A stretch of 64,000 nt of DNA. Source: Branchiostoma floridae. Its lineage: Eukaryota; Chordata; Leptocardii; Amphioxiformes; Branchiostomatidae. Within the stretch, counting starts at the first letter, position 1. Each line of letters begins with the position of its first letter. A program made the translations under genes and the position numbers. Location: positions 6,681,134 through 6,745,133 of the forward strand of contig NC_049997.1 of assembly GCF_000003815.2 (NCBI RefSeq), in the 5' to 3' direction. Positions 12,301 through 18,735 of this stretch are shown one piece after another. The notes under the pieces were generated by a model, which was not told where the DNA came from, did not search any database, and saw only the letters and a program-made list of their open reading frames with translations.

Positions 12301-15300
12301 CATCATTTTAAAGTATGTTGTTCTATGGTTTAGGTGGGGACATCATGGTTCTAGAGCTCTTTATCTAAATTTATGCAAATTAGACATTCAATGATAGTGG
12401 ACTGATTATGTACAGGCTGGGCTACGAAATCACATTTTTCAGGTATCTCCTCCTGGACTATTAATTGCAACTTGTTCTTCTACAGGAAGCACGTTCACCC
12501 GCAGCGAGAGGCTTGGCTGTTGCTTGAGTTCCCTCACCTTGTCCATGGTGTCCAGCGCCATGTGGTCGAACGACGCAGAAGAGACCCAAATTGTGCAGGC
12601 CGTCAGCCTTGGCCCGTTCACCTTCACCCTGAACACAGTCTACAGGGGATTCATGACTGGCATCATCTGCCTACCCGCCATCATAGTCATCGTCCTGCTG
12701 TTCCAGTTCAGCCGACCCAGCAACAAGGGCGACCGCCGGGTCAGAGACGTGGAGACAGGCGACCCAGCAGAGGCACCCGCGCAGCAGAAACCAGCCAAGG
12801 GCCTGCCACACTGGTGCAAGTACGTGGCCTGGGTGCTGGTGGTGCTGTCTGCCGTGGGGTCAGCTGTCTTCACAGTGCTGTACAGTCTGGAGTGGGGCAA
12901 GGAAAAGTCCGAGAAGTGGCTGTCTGCGTACTTCATATCCTTTCTGGCGGACATGATCCTCCTGCAACCAGCAAAGGTGACGACGAAACTTAGTTTACTC
13001 TGATGATTCAGGAACAGAATGCCTCCAACCGTATCTGTATCTGTATCTATGTAGCCGGTATAACCATTAACCGCCCTTCGGCGTAACACACCAGCTTCGC
13101 AGGCACACGGCACGGCAGCAGCTGGTTATATTACTATGTGACACCGTCACACCTGGCTTTTGCACATTTATCTGCAACCGCTCTTTAAAACTATCCAACG
13201 AAGATACCACTACTGTAGTTCGTGATGCAAATTCGTCTGTTTATATTTTGGAAGCATCGTTGCATTTATTTCAATCAAATGATTGTAATTTCAACAAACA
13301 AGTTAAGTCACTTGCTCATTGTCACCACCAGTGCGCAATGTATTGTTGACTTTACTTTTATTGTAATGTTGTTTCAACCCACTTCTAACTTTTTCTGGGC
13401 TTCCACACGTTAAAAGATGCTAATAACCAATTTTTTCTGAGGATCTATTATAGAGGTTACAAGATCTTATCCTGATGAATTGTTCGTCACTCATAAAGGC
13501 AATCTATATCTTGCATAGTGTACATATCACCTTAATCCGAAATGGTTGTACAAACCTGACAAGGTCCCGTCAGTCTTCATCATTTTTCTTTATGTGTCTT
13601 GGTCAGAACGCCGATATGTTCAAGATTGCTCAAATTTAAACTTTTAATATTACAGGTGGTGCTTCTCGCAATCATCTTTTCATCCGTATTACAAAACCAT
13701 ACCGCGAAGAAGATTTTTGAAGACGAGGGGGACACCGTTTCCATAGGAGACAGCACTGTGACGTCACAAAAGCGAGAAGGTTTCGATGGTGAGTGATGCT
13801 GTAATAAAAATGTGGTGTAACAGTGACATCCATTCGGTACGATCATAATTTGATGGATTTCACTTTGGTCACAAGATAATGTGCAATGTCCATCGTCCAG
13901 GTTACAATTAAAGCATCGTCAGCAAAAGGTGACAGATTGACCCCATACGTGCTGTTTCACTTTATATACTATTAGGTATCAGCCGTCGGTAAAAACTCTA
14001 TTATGATTACATTTTTTGACAAAGGCGGTCGATTTCGCATCAAGAAGAAGATGGAAAGGCTTTCTCAGATGTCCCTTGCGAACGTTAAGGAAGCGCGACG
14101 GAAGCGAGACAGAGACAGGAAAATCGGAGACGTCCTTTGGGTCATCGTGCGGTTTTCTGTGTTCCTCCTGCTCATCATAACGATCACAAACGCACACCAG
14201 AACACGACTCCGGCCTTCCACCAGACACAGAGCGTGGCCAACAGTTTTGTGTACCATACAGACGCTGTAAGTAGACCATGGTATTCTTAAGAGAGAAGTT
14301 GTATAGGGTGACGTTTTGTTCTTTAGTTAGGCAACTATAGAAAACGTCACTATAAAACTGGTTAGGACAAGTATGTTGGTCATTTGCACTGACCAGAACC
14401 CACTGTGATATTTTGTAATACTAGTATTATGTATTTTTTTATATAATTACTTGCTGCAAGTAATTATATAAAAATCCTTCAATAGAGTAGCACCGCATAT
14501 TTTATAATGTGATCAAGACAAACTTGTAGACTTGAGGATTTTCCCCAAACATAGCTACACTGGGGAGTCCAATTCCTTACATTTTAAATGTGTTGTGTCA
14601 GAAAACTCTCACAGACCTAATCAGGCCAGTGAAGGAGAATATTGGCTGGCCCGATCGGCACTTTAACTTTCCTGGAGGCGATCGGGCCGATGGCTTTCCC
14701 AACTCTGAATATCGTTAGACTCGAGTTGCAAAATTATTGAAACAGCAGTGAAAGATGTACTTATGAAAGCTCACAATCATCATCGCCGTGTCAACAGGCA
14801 ATAAAATTGAATAATCAGATTTTGCTTTGCAATATTCACATTTTGCTTTGTATGAAAATCGACCTCATATCAGTATGCACAAATCGATACGGCAAAATTC
14901 CAATGCATGTACCTTATGTTGGTTAATTGACGTATTTCATCTGTAGTGCATGTGATATCTTTGTAATTGTGATCTCGCAATTCGGTCTTTAGCTGCAAGA
15001 AGTTTCAATTCAGTAAACCAGTCTATATTCAATATATCTTCTGAATGGTTCTACCGCCCAAAGAAAACAAGTTTATAACAAGAAACATGGTGTTGTTCGT
15101 CCTAAGGTGACAGACCCTCTTACCTTCTGGACCTGGCTGGAGGAAGTCGCTCTGCAGAGCTTCTACCCGGAGACTTCCTACAATGACGACAAGCCCCGCT
15201 GGCGGGAGCAGGGCTTCACAGCTGACATGCAGTCAGTCCTGGTCTCCCCACCTAGCCTGATCCAAGCCCGAGTGAAGCAAGGTGGGTTAAAACACTTCAC

Positions 15301-17697
15301 GAAAGACATCGTTACCGAATGTTTACTTACTTTTTATCTTACAATATTCTAAAAATACTAATGCGAAAATAGAGGAATTAACAGGAAGATACATGAATTA
15401 TATCTACGGTGTTTTTTTACTTTCTGCTGTCATCCCAGGGCTGTGTACTGTGCCTGCAGCAATGCGGAACTTTTCTGATAAATGTTCAGTAGCCTATGAT
15501 GAAAAGACGAAGGAGACCGGAGCGTTTCAGAGGGGATGGAAAAGGGTCATAAATATGTCGGAGGTAGCATCAGAAGCCCCTGGATGGAGCCACCGCCTCA
15601 GCGGTTACGCCATCAAACCCGTCTTTGGTGTAAAATCGCACTACTGGGGAGACGGCTTCAGTCTGAACTTGGGAAAATCAGCAGACGAGATGCGCAGCAT
15701 CCTAGCAGAGCTAAATGTCGACGGCTGGATCGACGAGCAGACCAGGGCCATCATTTTAGAAGTGTTACTCTACAACGGAAACCTAGATCAGTTCACGTCG
15801 CTGACGGTGGTGTTCGAATTCTCTGAGACGGCCGGAGTTTTCTCCCGTCACCACGTGCACACCTTCCGGCTTCGTCAGCAGCCGGGGACGATCGGGTACA
15901 TCTACGTCGTCTTGGAAATCATTTACGTCATCATTCTCCTCTACGCACTGTGGAAAGAGGTGAAAACTGCTCGCGAGGCCGGCTTAGCCTACCTCAAGGA
16001 GCCATGGAATGTTGTAGAAATCGTCAACTTCATCTTGGCCTTTACAGTCATTGCCTTGTATGGATCCATGGCTCTGGTGGCTGTCCAGCGGGGGGAAGGT
16101 GTGCTACCCACATCACATTATACTTGATTATCCTGCACTTATGTTGTTGAATTTTGTTGAATAGTCATCAGTAATATATTTTGTGTGCTACAGTTCTAAT
16201 AACGCACTGCTCTTTTTGATTTCGTCCAGATCAACTCCAATACATCAAATCGCTTGTGGACATAAACCTGATGTATGGATGGTTCTTGTCTTTCCTCGTC
16301 TTTCTCAACATCATGAAGATGCTACGGTTGTTGAGGTTCGACCCGTTCCTCGCCAAGCTGATGTCCGTGTTCCGGGGAATGGCGGTGGAGTTCTCTGCCT
16401 TCATCCTCCACTTCTTTCTCTTCTTCTCGGGATTTAGCATGAGCGGTTTTCTCATGTTTGGTACCACCGTAACGGCCTACAGGTTGGTAATTTGTAATGA
16501 CCATATATGACAAGGGTGGCAGTTTGGCATTGACTTTATTTTGGATTGAAAGGTTCTGGGTTCAAATGCTTGGAATCCACAGCTCTGGTTAGGAACTTCC
16601 TCTCTGATGGGACGTCACACTGGAGGTCCCGTGTTTGAAGAGTGTCACATCTTGAGCAAGAGCCATAAGGACACCTACCGGTTATGAAAAGAAGCAAATA
16701 ATAATAGAAATTCATGACAAAAAACGATTTCTATTTTCAGGGCCATCAGCTTGTCCTACTCAACATTGTTCCAGATGTCTCTTGGACTGTTTGATTATAG
16801 AGAGCTGTTTAATGAAAACCCCTTCCTCGGCCCCATCTTCTTTTTAACATTCATGTGCCTCGTCTACCTGGTGCTGATGAACATCGCTGTGGCGATCATC
16901 AACAGCGCACTCCCCGATGTGAGGAACCACGACATGCCTGAAGAGGACCGGTACTTCCTCCAAGGGTTATGGGAGCGATTTACCTCTTTGCTTGGGCTTC
17001 ACCAAGCGCAACTAACAGGTAATGCCGCACCACAAATTAAAATCTCAGTTTCGTTAGGAAGTAACACTGACAATCGCAACCGCATAGATCCTTTTTTCCT
17101 GACCGTTTGATTTTCAGTACTCTATAAGTAGACGTTGATGGGGAAGATTGGCCTTCTTATAACAGGCCACTCTTCCACCGACACCATCGGAGAGAAAACG
17201 GCGCTGTTGCCTTACATTGTATCATGTACAAATGTCGTGCAATAAAATTCAAGTTCAAGTAGGATAAGAAGGTTACAGTCTCCCCATCAACGTCTGCTTA
17301 GAGAGCAAATGTTTATCTTTGTTGTGTTTATCTTTGTTGTGTTAATTGATGAATGTGCTTAAATCCGAACAGGGGTCAACTCCGTGGACAGGCTCCACGA
17401 TAGCCTCATTGAGGTTGAGATTAAAGTTGAGAAGCTGTGGTTGAACAGAAGATCATTTTTCAACTGCAGGCGAGTAAGATTTCCTGTCAGAAGCATGGAG
17501 TGGATCTTTCCTGATGTCTTCCTTAAATTTTATCTTTTCTGTCCGCTTCTGTCTCGCAGCGTCACGGGGAACGTAAGAAGCCACGCGATCCCCGTTCGGT
17601 GGGATCGCCTGGCGCAGCGGCAGCGTGTTTGGCTCAGGACCGAGCTCGAGAGGTCCCGGGTTCGAAACCTGCCGTGTCACCGATCGTGTGCCCTTAG
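31..17697 (+). CDS. Polycystin-1/PKDREJ-like receptor-channel, 3' part of gene (26 exons, 5' end outside window)
   Basis: Spliced model built by reading frame, GT-AG sites and phase agreement; every junction keeps frame. Domain order is FN3, FN3, Thr/Pro-rich linker, acidic linkers, family extracellular region, GPS motif, membrane helix, PLAT, more helices, TOP domain, channel core, short coiled-coil-like tail. This order is that of the PKD1/PKD1L/PKDREJ family: large surface proteins cleaved at the GPS that partner PKD2-type channels in cilia, sperm or other membranes. Which member this is cannot be decided from the sequence; a lancelet-specific paralogue is likely. The N-terminal exons lie upstream. 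The last exon is the least certain part (see its entry). Introns are rich in transposon relics, but none interrupts a coding exon except the SINE at the 3' end. Confidence 0.88.
629..895 (+). CDS. Polycystin-like exon: second FN3 domain
   Basis: Phase 1-1 exon of 267 nt between ttttcag and gtgagt. It shows LGFTWVPP, GYRVMYG and LLPGVMYKVEI, the FN3 Trp and tyrosine-corner pattern. A Penelope-like fragment starts 37 nt into the following intron. Confidence 0.8.
932..1062 (+). mobile_element. Penelope-like element 3' fragment with decayed hammerhead-like core
   Basis: It matches the right arm and tail of the element at 9308-9985, including the CTGACGA...GAAACGTC core (943-976) and the tail ending CTGGATGTCTAACCTTCATC. 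Stem II is reduced to ATAGT/ACTAT with mismatches at its base. It is truncated at the 5' end and lies in an intron. Confidence 0.7.
1191..1718 (+). mobile_element. Internally deleted mariner-like element
   Basis: About 37-bp terminal inverted repeats (start CGAGGGGCGTGCAAGAAGTA; end the reverse complement of GAGGGGCGTGCAATAAGTAA) are flanked by TA at 1189-1190 and 1719-1720. Inside, an N-terminal transposase piece and a C-terminal piece are joined by a deletion, so the copy is non-autonomous. It sits in a polycystin-like intron. Confidence 0.85.
1325..1646 (+). pseudogene. Mariner transposase remnant, N- and C-terminal pieces only
   Basis: From the ATG at 1325 the product has the mariner helix-turn-helix pattern (RAVIRFLYLKG, DDAPSYDLVKRW, EFKRGRKSVE, RPGCPSSA). 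After about 1550 the frame changes, and from 1563 to the stop at 1644-1646 it reads the family C-terminus (GVQSWIKRWEKCI). The catalytic DDD region is absent. Confidence 0.82.
1768..1896 (+). CDS. Polycystin-like exon: Thr/Pro-rich linker
   Basis: Phase 1-1 exon of 129 nt, cttatag to gtacca. The product is rich in Thr, Ser, Pro and Ala (TTPAETTETTP), probably an O-glycosylated spacer. It is supported by phase and splice sites more than by homology. Confidence 0.65.
2150..2196. repeat. CA-rich simple repeat
   Basis: A run of CA, CG and CCCA dinucleotide-like units in an intron. Confidence 0.8.
2359..2448 (+). CDS. Polycystin-like exon: acidic linker
   Basis: Phase 1-1 exon of 90 nt, tttgtttag to gtaaga. 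It encodes an acidic stretch (EDQSDEDQYPDY) and then KTTTSKGNRE. No domain is recognised; the call rests on phase and splice signals. Confidence 0.6.
2938..2996 (+). CDS. Polycystin-like exon: short Thr/Ser linker
   Basis: 59-nt exon, phase 1 to 0, between tgtacag and gtttgc. It encodes VKPTSTTSPEGSRTTPEDQ, a low-complexity spacer. The donor is weak. Confidence 0.55.
3702..4780. repeat. 28-bp minisatellite, about 38 tandem copies
   Basis: Head-to-tail units of consensus GCCACCGTGTAA plus CATTGCCATCGTGTAA with few substitutions; one unit lacks a base near 3993. The unit is two diverged halves sharing CGTGTAA. It lies wholly in an intron. Because 28 is not a multiple of 3 and the minus strand lacks stops, all three minus frames stay open over hundreds of codons; these ORFs are artefacts. 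Confidence 0.97.
4966..5037 (+). CDS. Polycystin-like exon: acidic linker
   Basis: Phase 0-0 exon of 72 nt, attag to gtgagc, encoding NNADDDGGVDESEKPTSS and so on. It is low complexity, and its phase fits both neighbours. Confidence 0.6.
5360..5462 (-). mobile_element. Possible decayed Penelope-like fragment
   Basis: On the minus strand TCAGTGTCACTGACGAAAGG is followed by a degraded spacer, ACGTCTACCCGTT and a CTTGAGTACAAAA stretch, collinear with the hammerhead-bearing arm at 9308-9985. The GAAA element is lost. Confidence 0.35.
5762..6960 (+). pseudogene. Broken non-LTR retrotransposon (LINE) reverse transcriptase
   Basis: Three successive frames give one RT: LRLVRLLLSGTKLKVRV, then a frameshift to PQGDSLSPVLLTCYLAAAL and the YADD catalytic box at 6157-6168, then after another shift NCNSWAAPKAV and WSMFGHILRMP. 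The endonuclease part is missing and the 3' end is a GATGATGATCGATGATG tract. This is a 5'-truncated, frameshifted copy inside a polycystin-like intron. The clade is not assigned. Confidence 0.85.
6988..7125 (+). CDS. Polycystin-like exon: extracellular helical region
   Basis: Phase 0-0 exon of 138 nt, cttgtag to gtaaga. VCRKALERLGSETGRAQTV and the LQVISELTSLVISSC stretch look helical, like the region before the GPS in polycystins. It starts just after the LINE relic. Confidence 0.7.
7265..7346 (+). CDS. Polycystin-like exon: extracellular helical region
   Basis: 82-nt exon, phase 0 to 1, between aaatag and gtaagt. ALDVLKSITSNLGISDPLTV continues the helical region. Phase fits both neighbours. 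Confidence 0.7.
7519..7652. repeat. Direct duplication of an intron 3' end (decoy acceptor)
   Basis: The block around 7519-7579 is repeated about 72 nt later at 7589-7652, each copy ending in a pyrimidine run plus CAG|CTCTGGT. From the upstream copy the exon would meet TAA after nine codons; the downstream copy opens the real exon. Confidence 0.7.
7639..7796 (+). CDS. Polycystin-like exon: acidic/basic extracellular linker
   Basis: 158-nt exon, phase 1 to 0, tttggcag to gtaaaa. LVESVANLLNAPKEAAEEDA is followed by a highly charged QKAKEKEEEQRTE tail. Confidence 0.72.
8232..8258 (+). CDS. Polycystin-like 27-nt micro-exon
   Basis: Between atcctccag and gtatcc, phase 0-0, coding ERSANTLFQ. It joins without a frame break to the preceding RTE end and the following RQVVVQKSRQVLDGL helix. 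Being short, it needs transcript proof. Confidence 0.55.
8305..8547 (+). CDS. Polycystin-like exon: extracellular region upstream of GPS
   Basis: Phase 0-0 exon of 243 nt, tttcag to gtacgc. QVLDGLFNALTDPMRPGDAP, then VTMRAQKIFGSKSGG and FQFPSQTALF, match the pattern of the conserved stretch before the GPS in PKD1-like proteins. Confidence 0.85.
8651..9137 (+). CDS. Polycystin-like exon: extracellular region upstream of GPS
   Basis: 487-nt exon, phase 0 to 1, ctttcag to gtgagc. FTQYQQNPFP, SSVIELTLRR and LVFSNLTDDFKITIP are family signatures (QF..NPFP; NL...I.I.IP). Several N-x-T/S sequons and a late Cys fit an extracellular domain. Confidence 0.9.
9351..9398 (-). ncRNA. Hammerhead-ribozyme-like motif, left arm (minus strand)
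   Basis: On the minus strand it reads CTGACGA, then A, stem GGATAG, loop TGGATT, stem CTATCC, then GAAACGTC, the same as the right-arm copy. Flanking GTCA and TGAC can form stem I. Confidence 0.6.
9493..9594 (+). pseudogene. C-terminal remnant of a Penelope-like GIY-YIG endonuclease
   Basis: One frame reads EAIYERIYNPTLNRKGG to a TAG at 9592-9594. The EAI(Y/H)-x-(N/K)PTLNR(D/K)GG pattern is the usual C-terminal signature of retroelement GIY-YIG endonuclease regions. Everything upstream is deleted. Confidence 0.75.
9858..9905 (+). ncRNA. Hammerhead-ribozyme-like motif, right arm (plus strand)
   Basis: CTGACGA at 9864-9870, stem II GGATAG (9872-9877) with CTATCC (9884-9889) closed by TGGATT, GAAA at 9890-9893, then CGTC with predicted cleavage after C9897. 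Stem I: GTCA 9860-9863 with TGAC 9898-9901. ACGT before the cleavage site is self-complementary, as in hammerheads that act as dimers. One extra A (9871) lies between core and stem II, and TCAGTG/CACTGA could form a competing hairpin. Confidence 0.6.
10171..10319 (+). CDS. Polycystin-like exon: GPS motif, first half
   Basis: 149-nt exon, phase 1 to 0, ctcttttcag to gtgggt. It encodes SCVFWSETQEAWKPDGC, the C-x(2)-W...W...GC half of the GPS. Confidence 0.93.
10516..10746 (+). CDS. Polycystin-like exon: GPS cleavage site and first membrane helix
   Basis: Phase 0-0 exon of 231 nt, cctttag to gtacgc. CHCNHLTAFG completes the GPS, with self-cleavage expected between Leu and Thr (10566/10567). About 38 codons later TTIYVVFCLFLLTLVITKVI is a membrane helix followed by a basic KRKKK stop-transfer end. 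Confidence 0.94.
11322..11486 (+). CDS. Polycystin-like exon: PLAT/LH2 domain, first half
   Basis: Phase 0-0 exon of 165 nt, cactacag to gtgggc. YRLHLWTGTAKHAGTESTV then FNICGD is the PLAT start (Y.V.V.TG...AGT...V...I.G). PLAT domains sit in the first intracellular loop of PKD1-like proteins and bind lipid or protein partners. Confidence 0.92.
11583..11743 (+). CDS. Polycystin-like exon: PLAT domain, second part
   Basis: 161-nt exon, phase 0 to 2, ctgtttag to gtgagt. LGNVELLQLMHDNSGEGG then SWHVDRAAVQDL matches the PLAT W.V..V.V.D segment. Confidence 0.9.
11942..12120 (+). CDS. Polycystin-like exon: PLAT domain end
   Basis: 179-nt exon, phase 2 to 1, aattacag to gtaaaa. SYFFCGEWLAADRGDGQI is the last PLAT strand (F.C..WL....GDG), followed by a linker to the second helix. 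Confidence 0.9.
12486..12976 (+). CDS. Polycystin-like exon: second and third membrane helices
   Basis: 491-nt exon, phase 1 to 0, cttctacag to gtgacg. RSERLGCCLSSLTLSMVSSA and the hydrophobic GIICLPAIIVIVLLF helix are followed by a charged loop, then YVAWVLVVLSAVGSAVFTV and WLSAYFISFLADMILLQPAK. R..R..CC...L...M....M is typical of the family here. Confidence 0.93.
13021..13205 (-). mobile_element. LINE 3' end fragment (minus strand)
   Basis: On the minus strand it matches the 3' part of the LINE fragment at 26434-26765: DSFK-type coding end, a GTAATATAACCAGCTGCTGC stretch, GGTGTGTTACGCCGAAGGGC, and a GATACAGATACAGATAC tail. Confidence 0.7.
13656..13788 (+). CDS. Polycystin-like exon: membrane helix and cytoplasmic loop
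   Basis: 133-nt exon, phase 0 to 1, tattacag to gtgagt. VVLLAIIFSSVLQ completes the helix opened in the previous exon; an acidic loop follows. Confidence 0.85.
14025..14266 (+). CDS. Polycystin-like exon: basic loop and next membrane helix
   Basis: 242-nt exon, phase 1 to 0, gacaaag to gtaagt. Basic RKRDRDRK is followed by VLWVIVRFSVFLLLIITITN, the helix leading into the TOP domain. The AHQNTTPAFHQT run contains a sequon on the extracellular side. Confidence 0.88.
14436..14474. repeat. Perfect AT-rich palindrome
   Basis: TTTTTATATAATTACTTG (14436-14453) pairs exactly with 14457-14474 around a 3-base loop, in an intron. Confidence 0.85.
15107..15281 (+). CDS. Polycystin-like exon: TOP domain start
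   Basis: 175-nt exon, phase 0 to 1, gtcctaag to gtgggt. It encodes DPLTFWTWLEEVALQSFYPE, the family's F..WL...L...LY opening of the extracellular TOP/polycystin domain. Confidence 0.92.
15439..16098 (+). CDS. Polycystin-like exon: TOP domain body and S2/S3
   Basis: 660-nt exon, phase 1-1, catcccag to gtgtgc. YWGDGFSLNLG, LNVDGWIDEQTRAIILEVLL, then YNGNLDQFTSLTVVFEF are polycystin TOP signatures (W.D..TRA...E...YN.N...F). IYVVLEIIYVIILLYALWKE and then YLKEPWNVVEIVNFILAF are S2 and S3. Confidence 0.96.
16230..16482 (+). CDS. Polycystin-like exon: S4 and S5
   Basis: 253-nt exon, phase 1 to 2, cgtccag to gttggt. GWFLSFLVFLNIMKMLRLLR (S3-S4), then FRGMAVEFSAFILHFFLFF (S4-S5 linker and S5). FGTTVTAYR leads to the pore. 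Confidence 0.95.
16531..16690 (+). repeat. Decayed tRNA-derived SINE-like fragment
   Basis: GGTTCTGGGTTCAAATGC resembles a B box, and GGACGTCACACTGGAGGTCC then GTGTTTG matches the body of the SINEs at 17598 and 33592. It is much diverged. Confidence 0.45.
16741..17018 (+). CDS. Polycystin-like exon: pore helix and S6
   Basis: 278-nt exon, phase 2 to 1, attttcag to gtaatg. STLFQMSLGLFDYRELF is the pore helix and filter region; FLGPIFFLTFMCLVYLVLMN then IAVAIIN is S6. Aligned to PKD2 (LGD filter), the Asp position is Leu, so ion selectivity is probably altered or the subunit only assists a PKD2-type partner. Confidence 0.95.
17125..17300. mobile_element. Short inverted-repeat element (MITE-like)
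   Basis: About 37-bp imperfect inverted ends (TAAGTAGACGTTGATGGGGA against the complement of TCCCCATCAACGTCTGCTTA) enclose 100 bp. It lies in the intron before the tail exon. Confidence 0.65.
17373..17473 (+). CDS. Polycystin-like exon: C-terminal coiled-coil-like tail
   Basis: 101-nt exon, phase 1 to 0, gaacag to gtaaga. VDRLHDSLIEVEIKVEKLWL has heptad-like spacing of Leu/Ile/Val, as in the cytoplasmic coiled coil through which polycystins pair. Confidence 0.8.
17560..17697 (+). CDS. Probable terminal polycystin-like exon running into a SINE
   Basis: A strong acceptor (long pyrimidine run, then gtctcgcag) follows an 87-nt intron. In phase 0 it reads RHGERKKPRDPRSVGSPG and continues to a TAG at 17695-17697, 45 codons in all, of which about 33 come from the tRNA-like head of the SINE at 17598. 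If transcribed, the C-terminus is SINE-derived. Alternatively a different exon further 3' is used. Confidence 0.45.
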   Translation, partial: RHGERKKPRDPRSVGSPGAAAACLAQDRAREVPGSKPAVSPIVCP

Positions 17698-17895
17698 GAA
17701 GGCACTTAACACGACTTTCCTCAATTCACTCGGGTGGAAATGAGTACCTAGCTTGGGCCGGGGTCGTCTCTCGGATAGCAAGTAAATGGAGGTCCCGTGT
17801 TTGGGGAGAGCCATACCCCACCCCGTTAAAGAACCCACCACACCTTTCGAAAAAGAATCAGGGGCGTGCCCCGGTGTGCGATGGTGCAAACATTA
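17598..17895 (+). mobile_element. tRNA-derived SINE
   Basis: The head has A-box-like TGGCGCAGCGGCAGCG and B-box-like GGTTCGAAACC. The body reads GTGCCCTTAGGAAGGCACTT, GAGTACCTAGCTTGG, GGAGGTCCCGTGTTTGG, GTTAAAGAACCC and ends near GCGATGGTGCAAA. It is collinear with the copy at 33592-33842. Confidence 0.85.
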
Positions 17896-18044
17896 CAGTC
17901 GGCTACAGAAGTCTCCAGCATGTTGAAGTTGGTAGTCTCAAAAGAAAGAAGAAGAAGGAAGATATGTCCGTCTACCTGTATCGAGACGGGTGGCCTGCAT
18001 GCCATGTTATCGGAGGCCTATAAGGCCTTATGTCTCATCCTCTA

Positions 18045-18222
18045 CTCTCCAACCAGAGGTTCCGCTCCGGCTGTTTTAGACGTGTTTTAGGCATTTTTAA
18101 CGGGCTTTCTATTTTGTACCGTCTTCTTTATGCACGTGTCTCTCAGCCGCAAAATAGAAAGCCCGATAAAAACGCCTAAAACCGCGTCTAAAACAGCCGG
18201 AACCGAACCTCTGCTTGGAGAG
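18045..18222. mobile_element. TA-flanked MITE with about 75-bp inverted ends
   Basis: CTCTCCAACCAGAGGTTCCG through GGGCTTTCTATTTTG is repeated in inverse at the other end. TA lies on both sides (18043-18044, 18223-18224). Half-copies of the same family occur near 27334 and 27463. Confidence 0.8.
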
Positions 18223-18640
18223 TATTATCCACGGCGTCTTGAAACTTGTACTTTTCGGTGTTTTTTTCAATCTTAAGTTCATTGCTAATTGACATATCAG
18301 CACGATCGCGCTAGAAAAGCAATAGTTTTGTGCGCATGGGAATATTGGAGCTCTACATGAAAGGGGCAAGCTTTTAAGTGTGAACGACAGCATTGGGATT
18401 TCAAGTTGCAGCTGTCACAAGATAGACCGACGCTGTTGTTCCGATGTTGCTCTTTTAATACATGAAACCTCTAAATCTACATAGCAGGACTTCACACTGC
18501 GAACCTCTCCGTCTCCTGACCCCCTCCTCCCTGCTCATGCGCAGTTAGCCTTGGGCATGCCAAAAACTATTGCAGCCAATTGCCTTATCCATCCGTTTCC
18601 AGGCACTGCTGAAAGGGTAACGGTTTTAATTCTTGATCAC

Positions 18641-18698
18641 ATCTATACGCCCTAGCACATCGACCGATGATGATGATGATGATCTATACGCCCTAGCA
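18641..18698 (+). mobile_element. 24-bp retroposon tail with 17-bp target duplication
   Basis: ATCTATACGCCCTAGCA is present at 18641-18657 and 18682-18698. Between them lie only 24 bp ending in (GATGAT)n, like the 3' end of the LINE at 5762-6960. It is read as an extreme 5' truncation. Confidence 0.75.
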
Positions 18699-18735
18699 TC
18701 TTCAACATTTTTTGTGTATCCTATCCCAATACAGG

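Noticed and set aside
12472-12993. 173-codon ORF in a second frame of the 12486-12976 exon
   Set aside because: The other frame carries the family residues and membrane helices and fits the exon phases.
17600-17675. Functional tRNA gene
   Set aside because: A and B boxes are present but no closed acceptor stem, and the sequence continues as a SINE body.
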